Positions 1 through 8,140 of a stretch of 64,000 nt of DNA are shown here, piece by piece (the first letter of the stretch is position 1; each line of letters begins with the position of its first letter). A program made the translations under genes and the position numbers. The notes beneath the pieces are model-generated. The model did not search any database. It was given only the letters and a program-made list of their open reading frames with translations, and was not told the origin of the DNA. Origin of the DNA: Bacteroidota bacterium (GTDB taxonomy: Bacteria; Bacteroidota; Ignavibacteria; Ignavibacteriales; Ignavibacteriaceae); the NCBI GenBank assembly GCA_021815405.1, contig JAKAGV010000017.1, forward strand, positions 62,001 through 126,000, read 5' to 3'.

Positions 1-1031
1 GGGTTTGAATTTCTGTTTTCAGGACGAACATTTTCCGGCTGCCTTGGATTTATAATTCTATTATCCGGTCTGTTGTTTTGAAGCTGCCACGGATTTGAAT
101 TTCTGTTTTCTTGACGGATATCCGGCTGCTGCGGATTTACATTTCTTCCTGCAGGACTTCTAAATAAATCTACTCTAGAAACATCCAGTGTAGATGATCG
201 AAGACCTCGTTTAATATTGACATCTCTTCCAACAGTTTTTATCAACTCATTACGAGGCGGAATATAAGCTCTTACAACGCCGCTATTTCTACCGATTCCA
301 TCTGAAAGATTACGAGGACTATCAACTCTATCAATTCTGCTTTCAACTATTCTGCCGCCGCTTCTTTGTCTTATATAATCAACATCAACACCGCGGTTAA
401 TTACACGTCCGTCGGAGTAGCCGTAATTTGTTCTGAATCTTGAATTGGAATAGATTCTATATTTATATCTATCGTGTATAAAGTGATCGTAAGGATGAGG
501 ATCGCAAAAATACCTGTATCCTACAAAATGCCAATAATTATAAGGTGTTACATAATTAAAAGAGAAATTTATTCCAAAGCCGATTGAGAATGATGCATAA
601 GGCGGCAATGGTGCCCAGCCGATATAATCATTGTCATATCTCCATTGAACCCATGCTGGTGCCCACTGATTATCCGGTACCCAAATCCATCCGTAATAAT
701 TATCATAATACCACCTGCCGTAATGATAAACTATATAGCCAAATGGTTCGTAAGAATCCCAATACCAGCCATCGTTTGTCCATACCCAATGACCATACCT
801 GTACGGAAGCCATCCGTAACGCATATTCAGCGGTCGCCAAACTGTTAATCCATTATCAAGCTGAATCCAGTTTCCATACGGTGCAAGCGCGGAATAAAAC
901 GCAACGGAGACATTCCCGCCGTTATCATTGTAATAACCATCGTTATTATAATTATCGCCGTAGTCCTGGGCAAAGCTTAATGAAAAAGCTATTCCCACAA
1001 TTAATATCATATAAAGAATTATTCGTTTCAT
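1..1031 (-). CDS. DUF6600-type Tyr/Trp-rich secreted protein, C-terminus cut by window edge
   Basis: The minus-strand frame is open from an ATG at 1031 to the left edge (at least 343 residues). The ATG has a good ribosome binding site (GAGGTG, 1041-1036). Residues 1-22 form a signal peptide ending in SLSFAQ. Residues about 44-145 carry the DUF6600-like pattern: FYSALAPYGNW, then WVWTNDGWYW, YHYGRWYYD, YGWIWVP, WAPAWVQW and IGWAPLPP. After it comes an Arg/Asn-rich low-complexity tail with repeated ENRNSNP segments still running at the edge. The function of this family is not known. An envelope or surface role is inferred from the signal peptide and composition. The family call rests on remembered motif spacing. 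Confidence 0.75.
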   Translation of the reverse strand, partial: MKRIILYMILIVGIAFSLSFAQDYGDNYNNDGYYNDNGGNVSVAFYSALAPYGNWIQLDNGLTVWRPLNMRYGWLPYRYGHWVWTNDGWYWDSYEPFGYIVYHYGRWYYDNYYGWIWVPDNQWAPAWVQWRYDNDYIGWAPLPPYASFSIGFGINFSFNYVTPYNYWHFVGYRYFCDPHPYDHFIHDRYKYRIYSNSRFRTNYGYSDGRVINRGVDVDYIRQRSGGRIVESRIDRVDSPRNLSDGIGRNSGVVRAYIPPRNELIKTVGRDVNIKRGLRSSTLDVSRVDLFRSPAGRNVNPQQPDIRQENRNSNPWQLQNNRPDNRIINPRQPENVRPENRNSN

Positions 1032-1134
1032 TTCACACCTCAAATTTTCACATTAAAATAAATACAAGCATTATGCCATCAGAAACATTGAATTTTAGTT
1101 CTTTTTCAAGATATAATTAGGAAACATTGTCCAA

Positions 1135-1500
1135 AATACTGCACAAAGCGAAGTTATTTCTACACAGATAAAGTAACGTCCTTTTCTCGCAGGCATTAAT
1201 GCTTTTCCGATAAGGAAACTTCCTTATGCGAATAGCCATACTCCTTATCGGTTAAGCAATATTCTTTAAGCCGTAGTGAACTTTCCTTTGCCAGTATGCA
1301 GTAATCCTTCAGCTTAAAGCAACTTTCCTTATAATGGAAGGAAAATTCCTTTACAGTTAAGCAACTTTGCTAATTACAAAAGGAAAGTTCGCTAACTGTT
1401 AAGCATCGATGCTTCTGCAGAAAGGACAATGCTTTGCCGAAAGGAAAATCCCTTCGGCGAAAGCATTTTTAGCTTAAATTCGAAGGATTAGTTGTTAGTC
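1135..1500. repeat. hairpin- and motif-rich intergenic block
   Basis: This stretch between the DUF6600-type gene and the DUF4160 gene has no credible ORF. It is packed with short palindromes: GCATTAATGC (1193-1202), ATAAGGAA-ac-TTCCTTAT (1210-1227), AAGGAA-aa-TTCCTT (1338-1351) and GCATCGATGC (1403-1412). Short words recur: GTTAAGCA at 1251, 1356 and 1398; AACTTTCCTT at 1279 and 1321, with its reverse complement at 1380. It ends in a terminator-like hairpin. It could be a structured RNA, a decayed repeat array or a protein-binding region. Confidence 0.6.
1428..1470 (+). terminator. long hairpin followed by T-run
   Basis: Left arm AATGCTTTGCCGAAAGG (1428-1444), loop aaaatc, right arm CCTTCGGCGAAAGCATT (1451-1467). 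The arms pair almost perfectly with one bulge on each side, and five Ts follow (1466-1470). This is the form of an intrinsic terminator for plus-strand transcription. No plus-strand protein gene lies upstream, so it may end a non-coding transcript from 1135-1430. Confidence 0.6.
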
Positions 1501-1692
1501 ACAATGAATGTGTGACTTATGGACATCTTTATTTTATTATGAAAATTCTAATAATTCTTCTCTCCTTTACTCAACCTGGCTATTGAAATTACGCAAAATA
1601 TTTCTGTTGTCTGATTACGTAGAGAAGGATAATGCCGAGAATGAATCTTCATGATTTAATGCTTTTAATTTGCAGTATTCTAATCGTTGATA

Positions 1693-1742
1693 GAGTACAA
1701 CTCTTCGTAGAGTAATATTCGGCAGTATGACCGCCAAACAAC
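1693..1742. repeat. 50-bp dispersed repeat, copy A
   Basis: Aligns without gaps to 39291-39340, with 38 of 50 identical positions by hand count. Both begin GAGTACAA, contain GTAGAG, and end in a CAGTA....AACAAC block after the same 10-base spacing. Both copies are intergenic. Related fragments (tgtaactgtcaaacaacgg, about 1768-1786) follow copy A. Confidence 0.6.
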
Positions 1743-1850
1743 GGCATCATTATGTTCCAAAGTGTAACTGTCAAACAACGGAGTGTAGAACAATAGAGGA
1801 TATAAGGCTTGTTCATTAAAAATCTAATAATTAAATTACGAAGCAAAATT

Positions 1851-2120
1851 ATGCCAGAGATAAGCAGATTCTTAGGAATAATCATTACAATGTACTGGTA
1901 TGAAAATATGATACATCATACTCCACATTTTCACGCCCGTTATAATGAATACCGGTGTGTATATTCAATTGATGATCTTTCTGTAATTGAAGGAAAACTT
2001 CCGGCTAGAATTCATTCATATGTTATAGAATGGGCACAATTACATTTATCCGAACCACAAGAAAACTGGAATCTTGTAGTCAATGGTAAAGCGCCAAATC
2101 ATATTGTTCCGCTTGTATGA
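1851..2120 (+). CDS. DUF4160 domain protein
   Basis: Small protein of 89 residues beginning MPEISRFLGIII. That is where this family normally starts, so this ATG is preferred to the in-frame ATG 42 bases upstream. The core has the typical HHTPHFHARYNEYRCVYSI segment. DUF4160 proteins are very often encoded next to a DUF2442 protein, as here, where the stop lies beside the next gene's start region. The pairing and size recall toxin-antitoxin modules, but no activity can be claimed from sequence. Confidence 0.8.
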   Translation: MPEISRFLGIIITMYWYENMIHHTPHFHARYNEYRCVYSIDDLSVIEGKLPARIHSYVIEWAQLHLSEPQENWNLVVNGKAPNHIVPLV

Positions 2121-2131
2121 AGGAAGAAAAA

Positions 2132-2398
2132 ATGTATTATTTAATTGAAGTAACTGAAGCAAAATATTTAGGGGAGTTCAGAATTTTATTAACTTTCAAT
2201 ACGGGAGAAAAACGAATTGTAAATCTAAAAGGACGGCTGCATGGAGAAATATTTGAACCTTTAAAGGATGAAGGTTTCTTTATGCAGTTTAAAGTCGATA
2301 AGGAACTGGGAACAATAGTTTGGCCAAACGGCGCCGATATTGCACCCTATGGATTATACGATATGAGTAAACCCGCAGAATATATAAAAGCTGTTTAG
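2132..2398 (+). CDS. DUF2442 domain protein
   Basis: 88-residue protein (MYYLIEVTEAKYLGEF...). It has the family pattern of a beta-rich N-terminus, a FNTGEKRIVNLK strand, FEPLKDEGFF and the IVWPNGADIAP motif near the end. The ATG at 2132 is chosen because AAGGAAG (2120-2126) is well placed before it. An in-frame ATG at 2117, overlapping the DUF4160 stop, would add five residues. It is probably co-transcribed with the DUF4160 gene. Members are often considered antitoxin-like partners of DUF4160, which is unproven here. Confidence 0.8.
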   Translation: MYYLIEVTEAKYLGEFRILLTFNTGEKRIVNLKGRLHGEIFEPLKDEGFFMQFKVDKELGTIVWPNGADIAPYGLYDMSKPAEYIKAV

Positions 2399-2550
2399 CA
2401 CTTTCCTGATACTTTGCCAGAGCACGTTATTAAAATCCGAATTTAATTCCTCACTTCCAGGAACCCATGTATTTCCGTATATAATCATGTTGGTCACGGA
2501 AATCGATTAATCTCTACCTCTTTAATAAACTTTATAATGGATAGACAAAG

Positions 2551-3705
2551 TTAGAAGAAATATTGCCCCTGCAGGTAGTAAGCTTTGGGATAGTACCAAT
2601 ATTCGCTAAGAAAGTTTCCGTAAGTTTGGAAGATGCCCAGAGTGAGAGTTCCATTATCACTTACTGAATAATTACCTGAAAGAAGAAGATATCCGCTGTC
2701 ATCATTTAAGTTTGCATTTTCAGCAAGTGTTAAGGTAAACAGCGGCGTTATTTGATAGCTTCCGCTGACAACGATATAGTTCTGACTTAGGTTTATTATA
2801 CTGCCATTGTATAATCCAAGCAAATTGTAATTGTATTTATTCGTACTCCCCTCTCCATTAAATTGATATTCAATAAGAACATAAAGCTTTGATGTAAACT
2901 GATTGTCCATTCCGAAAACAAATCTGACAAAATTATTATTTAGATTATTTTTATCCATTGAGATAATTCCTTCGCCGCGGAGACCGGCATCGAATATGCT
3001 TCCTGCAAAATCTCCGCCGGCAATAATTCTTTTATCAAAGTAGCCGCCGACTAAGGCATAATCGTAGCCGGCAAAATTTGTCCTAAATCTAAAACCGACA
3101 TTGCTTGTGGAAATTTTTTCTTGAGGATTATAAACAATATTCAGATCGGTAAAACTTCCGAAGCTGTAAGTTAGCGATGCAGCATCCACTCCGTCTTTTT
3201 CAATCTTACCAAAGTTTGCAGGGTTAATCGGATTAAATAAATCAGTCGGACTCCAAACTCTACCAACTCCCCAAGCTATTCTTTGTCTTCCGAGAATAAT
3301 ATTTCCCCAATTAAATCCTTGTCTAAAATAAAGCCGGTCAATATAATGATAGACATCAATATTATCCCGGTTTAAAATATTCCAGCGCATATTAATAATT
3401 TGTCTGCTGTTATTTGTTTGGTCAAAAAAAAGAAAGGAAGTTTGCTTAGAAAAGAGCGCGTCAGCTTCATATTCAAGATTGATACGCCCGTTATCCCAAA
3501 GATGAATTTCGGGTCTTAGCCTTAGCCTGGTCAAATTCATAAATTGATTTGGACTCACTGAAAATAAATTCGCTAAATCTTTGTTCATAATTGAATAGAC
3601 GGGAAGATCGACAACGTAGCCGGTAAAAGAGTAATTTATCTGAGCAAAGAATTGAACAGTTGAAATTATAACGAACAATATTGTAATAGAAATGCATTTC
3701 ATCAT
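2551..3705 (-). CDS. outer-membrane beta-barrel protein of an ABC/lipoprotein operon
   Basis: 384-residue exported protein with signal peptide (residues 1-22, ending QFFAQ). The rest alternates short amphipathic strands and turns, ending in an aromatic terminus (LQGQYFF) as expected of an outer-membrane barrel. The segment GNIILGRQRIAWGVGRVW followed by SPTDLFNPINP resembles DUF1302-like porins. It is the last gene of a five-gene minus-strand set (LolA-like protein, two permeases, ATPase, this protein). An outer-membrane exit or acceptor for that transporter is the likely role (inference). A gap of 127 bp separates it from the ATPase gene. Confidence 0.7.
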   Translation of the reverse strand: MMKCISITILFVIISTVQFFAQINYSFTGYVVDLPVYSIMNKDLANLFSVSPNQFMNLTRLRLRPEIHLWDNGRINLEYEADALFSKQTSFLFFDQTNNSRQIINMRWNILNRDNIDVYHYIDRLYFRQGFNWGNIILGRQRIAWGVGRVWSPTDLFNPINPANFGKIEKDGVDAASLTYSFGSFTDLNIVYNPQEKISTSNVGFRFRTNFAGYDYALVGGYFDKRIIAGGDFAGSIFDAGLRGEGIISMDKNNLNNNFVRFVFGMDNQFTSKLYVLIEYQFNGEGSTNKYNYNLLGLYNGSIINLSQNYIVVSGSYQITPLFTLTLAENANLNDDSGYLLLSGNYSVSDNGTLTLGIFQTYGNFLSEYWYYPKAYYLQGQYFF

Positions 3706-3832
3706 TTAATCGTTAACAAATTAGCATAGAGAAGTTTTGCAATTGGCAATTTGTACCTTGTAAAAAGTTTTTTCCATATTGTTCAAAACCTGAGTGAAAC
3801 ATTTCTGTTCTTTGCTCATTTCTCCATACATC

Positions 3833-4507
3833 CTACTTTTTTTCTATCGTTCCGTCTTTCAAAATAATTAAGCGTTTCGCCCGGTCAATAACATTCTTAT
3901 CGTGCGAAGAAAAAATGAACGTAATATTTTTTTCCGTGTTCATCTGTTCCATTAAATCAAGAAGATGACCGGCAGTAACCGAATCAAGATTTGCTGTCGG
4001 CTCATCTGCAAGCACAAGAGTTGGATTATTTACGATTGCCCGCGCAACCGCTACACGCTGCTGCTGTCCGCCGCTCATTTCATTAGGACGTTTGTCAGCC
4101 AGCTCTTTTATTCCGAGTTCATCCATCAAAGCCAGCGCTTTTTCTTTCCTAACATTATCAGGAATTCCAAGAAGCATCATGCTGAATTCAATATTTTCAA
4201 TCGCAGTTAGCACCGGAATTAAATTGTAAGCCTGGAAAATAAATCCAAGCTTGTGCAACCGCATCTTTGAAAGCTCTTTTTTCTCCTTCAGAGTAATGTC
4301 TTCACCTTCAAAATAAATTTTCCCTTCTGTAGGTTTGTCCAGAGCACCTAAAAGGTTCAACAAAGTGGTCTTGCCGGAACCGGAAGGACCTGCAATGACA
4401 ATATATTCGCCTTTAGAAACTGAGAGGTTGATGCCTCTCAAGGCATTTACCGGAACGCCGTTGTCTTGATATACCTTTACAAGATTTTCAGCTTTTAATA
4501 TTTCCAT
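3833..4507 (-). CDS. ABC transporter ATP-binding protein, LolD/MacB type
   Basis: 224-residue ATPase. Walker A GPSGSGKTT at residues 40-48, Q-loop FQAYNLIP, signature SGGQQQRVAVARA from residue 145, Walker B LVLADEPTANLD, and H-loop SSHD. Length and motifs match the LolD/MacB/FtsE-like group, which drives FtsX-type permeases by mechanotransmission rather than channel transport. It sits 8 bp after the first upstream permease gene, so it should energise the two permeases encoded just before it. The substrate is not determinable; lipoprotein or lipid movement is inferred from the LolA-like and barrel neighbours. Confidence 0.92.
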   Translation of the reverse strand: MEILKAENLVKVYQDNGVPVNALRGINLSVSKGEYIVIAGPSGSGKTTLLNLLGALDKPTEGKIYFEGEDITLKEKKELSKMRLHKLGFIFQAYNLIPVLTAIENIEFSMMLLGIPDNVRKEKALALMDELGIKELADKRPNEMSGGQQQRVAVARAIVNNPTLVLADEPTANLDSVTAGHLLDLMEQMNTEKNITFIFSSHDKNVIDRAKRLIILKDGTIEKK

Positions 4508-4515
4508 ATAAACTT

Positions 4516-5730
4516 CTACACATAATTGATTGCATAAACAGGTTCCAGTTTAATTGCTTTATAAGCCGGATAAAGCGCGCCAATAACAGCAACAAACGGG
4601 ATTAATAAAACTGCATTAAAAATATTTCCGAGAGACAACACCGGATAAATAACTGCACCAACTCCAAATGATTCAAGACTTGCGGAAAAAATACTTAAGT
4701 TTATTCCTGAATGTGCAAGAGGAATATCCAGAAGCAGACCGCAAATCAAACCGGCAATAGTACCGATAACTCCGAGTATAAACGCTTCAAACAAAATCAT
4801 CAGATAAAGCCGGCTGTTCTTCATCCCGATTGCCATAAGCACGCCGAACTCCCGTAGCCTTTCAAATACCGACATAAGCATCGTATTGACTATCCCAAAA
4901 ATCAACGCTAAGCCTATTATAATATTTAAAATCATCATAGATTCTTTATAAAGATCCATTTGATAAATCAGCATTGGAAGCATATCGCGGTAAGTAAACA
5001 CTTCATATTTGCTTCCAAGTTTCGCTTCGAGATTTTTTTTAATCGATGTTATATTGTTGTAGTCTTTTGTAATGATTGCAAACTCATGGTAGTTATCGCC
5101 GATGCCCAGCATTTCTTGTTCGGTTCCGGCATTCACGTAAACTGCCATTTTATCAAATTCGGAACTTGACGTTTGAAAGATACCGACAATTCTAAATGCG
5201 TCGGAACCGATATCGCCTTTTAATGTGTTTGCCATTGCAACAATTTTATCGCCGACACCAACGCCAAGCTTTTCTGCAAGCTTTTTACCGATTATAATTC
5301 CTCTCTTATCACTGCCGAGGTAATTACCTTCAACAATTGAACTTTTTATTACAGATACTCTTGCTTCTTCAGCAGGAATTATTCCGTAAAGAATAACCCC
5401 GGAAGAATTGCTTGCACTGCTTAAAATTCCAGCGGCGAAAACTCTTTTACTGTAAGCCTCAACATCAGGAGTTGAATTTAAAATTGACTCAACATGTTTA
5501 TAATCCGGTATATAATTCTTAACAATTTTATTATTATTAAATCCGGCTTTATGAATCTGGACATGAGAAATATCGAGACTAATCTGATTGAAAAGCATTT
5601 GCCTCATCATTCCGTTTGATAAACCGTCTTCAAAGACAATCGCAATCAATCCAACCATCACGGATATAAGGACAATGAGCGACCGCCTCTTATTACGCCA
5701 GATATTCCGCCATGCCAGTTTAAATAACAT
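4516..5730 (-). CDS. ABC transporter permease, FtsX/MacB type (second of two)
   Basis: 404 residues starting MLFKLAWRNIWRNKRRS. The start at 5730 is chosen because GGAG lies just upstream and the paralogue next door begins the same way; an in-frame ATG 24 bases upstream is less likely. One N-terminal membrane helix, a periplasmic MacB-like core domain (about residues 45-230), then three helices with ERLREFGVLMAIGM between them, the typical FtsX coupling segment. It is a paralogue of the 5936-7159 gene, from which it is separated by about 205 bp of non-coding DNA. The two probably form a heterodimeric permease like LolC/LolE. Confidence 0.9.
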   Translation of the reverse strand: MLFKLAWRNIWRNKRRSLIVLISVMVGLIAIVFEDGLSNGMMRQMLFNQISLDISHVQIHKAGFNNNKIVKNYIPDYKHVESILNSTPDVEAYSKRVFAAGILSSASNSSGVILYGIIPAEEARVSVIKSSIVEGNYLGSDKRGIIIGKKLAEKLGVGVGDKIVAMANTLKGDIGSDAFRIVGIFQTSSSEFDKMAVYVNAGTEQEMLGIGDNYHEFAIITKDYNNITSIKKNLEAKLGSKYEVFTYRDMLPMLIYQMDLYKESMMILNIIIGLALIFGIVNTMLMSVFERLREFGVLMAIGMKNSRLYLMILFEAFILGVIGTIAGLICGLLLDIPLAHSGINLSIFSASLESFGVGAVIYPVLSLGNIFNAVLLIPFVAVIGALYPAYKAIKLEPVYAINYV

Positions 5731-5935
5731 ATCTATACTCCATAATCTTACCAAGCCAATATCGATTTCGGTTACGGCAACGGTTACGATGCCCGTTTCG
5801 TTTTTCGGTTATGTTGTTCGCCTGTACTTAAAAGCCTGTCGAAAGATGACTAATGATTCGGACTTGGTTACCTAATAACGCCTAACAATTTCTTTTCCAA
5901 TTTGCATAAAACCTGATTATAAAGTTCATACTTAA

Positions 5936-7159
5936 TTAAGTGTGCCTGATTCCTTTAAGCGGTTCAAGTTTATATACTTTGTACGCCGGATAAAAACACG
6001 ATACCAATGCAATAATCAAAATTGAAAGAGAAACATTCACGAAAATTCCGGGTTCAAGGGTTGATTTGAGCTGCGGTAGAAAATGATAAATTTCATAAAG
6101 CTGTTTAAGTTCTCCGCCAAAAACAATTGGATGCAGAATAAAATAATAATTTACCCCGGCGCCTAAAATATTTCCGGCACTCAATCCGATTAAAGTAATT
6201 ATAATGGTTTCCAGATATACCAGATAAGTAAGATTAATTTGCGGCATTCCAATTGCCAATACAACTCCAAATTCCCGGAACCTCTCAATTACCGACATTA
6301 AAACAGTATTCAAAATTCCGAAAGCAACTATGACGATTAAGATGCCGAGAAAAAATATTCCGCTGACATTATCAAGCTGAATTGACTGCTCAAGCTCCGG
6401 ATTAACTTTTGTCCACGACAGAACCTTCAAATCAGGATTTTTAATTTTAGCGGATAAAGATTTGTCTATTTCCGGAAGATCGTTTAGATTGTCCGCTTTT
6501 ATTGCAATCACGTTTACCCGGCTGCCCATATCAAGTAAAGACTGTGCAGATTTCAAGCCCATAAAAATTAAAGATGCTTCGAGTTCCTGAACTCCGAACT
6601 TTACAGTCCCGACAATTTTATATTTTTGATTGCCGAGAGTGCCGTCGAATCCCTGCGCAAGGATTACAATATCGTCCCCAATTTTAGCATCGAGATTTTT
6701 TAGTAATTGATCACCGACGACAATTTGATTTGATGAATCCGAAGTAAAAAATTTACCGGCATTTATATTTTTAATAAAGGTTGTCACCCCATTTTCCTTT
6801 TCCGGTTCAATTCCGAAAATTGCCGCACCGCGTGAATTATCTTTATAACTAATCAAACCGTCGGCATAGACTCTTGGTGCATAACCAAGTACGCCTTTTG
6901 TTGAGTTCAGAGCTTCTTTGATATTTTTATCAACGACAAAACTATAAGTTAAAGATGGATTATCCCGGTATCTTTTTTCCTGTATTTGAAGATAACCCGA
7001 AAATAACTCAACAACAGATTTGATGTTCAGTGCATAGGTCCCAAGCTGAATGCCCCGCATTGCAATAGCCATTAGAGTAGCGAAGATAACCGCCGCAAGA
7101 GTGATTATTGATCGCCGTTTGTTTCTCCAGATGTTTCGCCAGGCAAGCTTTAAAAGCAT
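5936..7159 (-). CDS. ABC transporter permease, FtsX/MacB type (first of two)
   Basis: 407 residues beginning MLLKLAWRNIWRNKRRS, followed by one membrane helix, a periplasmic MacB-like domain, and three C-terminal helices around ERFREFGVVLAIGM. The last residues (YPAYKVYKLEPLKGIRH) match the usual family ending. It starts 3 bp after the LolA-like gene and is presumably translated with it. With its paralogue downstream it would make the inner-membrane half of a Lol/Mac-like transporter whose ATPase lies at 3833-4507. Confidence 0.9.
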   Translation of the reverse strand: MLLKLAWRNIWRNKRRSIITLAAVIFATLMAIAMRGIQLGTYALNIKSVVELFSGYLQIQEKRYRDNPSLTYSFVVDKNIKEALNSTKGVLGYAPRVYADGLISYKDNSRGAAIFGIEPEKENGVTTFIKNINAGKFFTSDSSNQIVVGDQLLKNLDAKIGDDIVILAQGFDGTLGNQKYKIVGTVKFGVQELEASLIFMGLKSAQSLLDMGSRVNVIAIKADNLNDLPEIDKSLSAKIKNPDLKVLSWTKVNPELEQSIQLDNVSGIFFLGILIVIVAFGILNTVLMSVIERFREFGVVLAIGMPQINLTYLVYLETIIITLIGLSAGNILGAGVNYYFILHPIVFGGELKQLYEIYHFLPQLKSTLEPGIFVNVSLSILIIALVSCFYPAYKVYKLEPLKGIRHT

Positions 7160-7162
7160 AAT

Positions 7163-7909
7163 TTAGTTTCCACGCTCCAATTCTTGATAAGAAAAAATTC
7201 TATCCGGGATTTTAATATCGAAATGCATGTCATCAACAATAATGGTTGTTTCGTGCCCTTTCTTTGCAACGTTATACATCGTCCATTTTGCAGGCATAAT
7301 CCTTCCATGAAAATTTTTTATATCGGTGTAAGACATATACCTGACCATCTTTCCTTTTTCATCATAATATTGAACAAGCGCGGGAAGATAATCCGACATC
7401 CTTACCCAATAATAAATTTTTCCCCAAACGACGGGTGCATCCGGCTTTGGGATTAATTGGATCTTCCAGCATTTCTCGTTATTTATTTTTTCAGTATCCA
7501 AAATTGATAAGTCATAATCCTTAACCAGATTAGATTCACGTACTAAGTCATCATTCGTAAAGTCGGAACCATTCCACGACTGCAGCATCATCGAAGGAGG
7601 TATTTTAATTGTTGTTTCGGTGTTGCGAAGGTAACTCCAAATTTCGTCGCCAATTTTTAACGTCTTATTCCCTTCTTCTTTTGCAGGAGATTTTGTAACT
7701 ATGAGAGCCTTTTGATTTCCAACCCACCAGGCTTCCATTTTTAATGATCGAGTATAATCAGGAGTTTTTATTTTCATTTCAATTGTACCATACGATGTTT
7801 TGCCCTTTACATCGTTTTCTGCTTTGGTAACAATTTCTTCGGCAGTCTGAGCAAATATGCTTACAGCTAATAATAATGAAATTGCAAAGCTTACAAATAA
7901 TCTTTTCAT
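7163..7909 (-). CDS. outer membrane lipoprotein-sorting protein (LolA-like)
   Basis: About 248 residues from ATG 7909 (a TTG at 7918 would add three). Signal peptide to about residue 22 (SIFAQ). The mature part has the LolA-like pattern of the group annotated as outer membrane lipoprotein-sorting proteins: repeated beta strands, GDEIWSYLRNTETTIKIPPS, SWNGSDFTNDDLV, then KIYYWVRMSDYLPALVQYYD. LolA-fold proteins carry lipidated cargo across the periplasm. As first gene of the operon with two permeases, an ATPase and a barrel, it is a likely periplasmic carrier. Cargo unknown. Confidence 0.82.
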   Translation of the reverse strand: MKRLFVSFAISLLLAVSIFAQTAEEIVTKAENDVKGKTSYGTIEMKIKTPDYTRSLKMEAWWVGNQKALIVTKSPAKEEGNKTLKIGDEIWSYLRNTETTIKIPPSMMLQSWNGSDFTNDDLVRESNLVKDYDLSILDTEKINNEKCWKIQLIPKPDAPVVWGKIYYWVRMSDYLPALVQYYDEKGKMVRYMSYTDIKNFHGRIMPAKWTMYNVAKKGHETTIIVDDMHFDIKIPDRIFSYQELERGN

Positions 7910-8019
7910 TTCTTTCAAAATTTTATAATTAGCTAAACGTTAAGTCAAAACTTACTCATATTGACTGCAAATTTCTATAATAAATATTTTTAGATGGATT
8001 GAAGTTTTTATTTAATATG

Positions 8020-8065
8020 GATGTCATTCCCGTCAAGTTTTAATTCGTTGAACGGAAATGACATC
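8020..8065. repeat. inverted repeat, possible terminator of the cytochrome gene
   Basis: Arms GATGTCATTCCCGT (8020-8033) and ACGGAAATGACATC (8052-8065) pair with one mismatch around an 18-base loop. It lies about 75 bp beyond the stop of the cytochrome gene. The TGTCATTCC / ATGACA ends resemble the larger palindromic elements at 36.6 and 40.6-40.9 kb. On the plus strand it is followed by five Ts. Confidence 0.6.
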
Positions 8066-8140
8066 TTTTTAGATTCTCCCTGTTTGAATAGATTAGCGCT
8101 CTTAAAGATTTTGAAGAAAGATCTTCATTAGAATTTCAGC

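Noticed and set aside
584-1120. 178-codon plus-strand frame over the left end
   Set aside because: It is antisense to the minus-strand DUF6600-type gene, which has a signal peptide, a ribosome site and family motifs. The plus-strand product has none.
1649-1885. 78-codon minus-strand frame
   Set aside because: It overlaps the 50-bp repeat and the start of the DUF4160 gene and has no recognisable domain or ribosome site.
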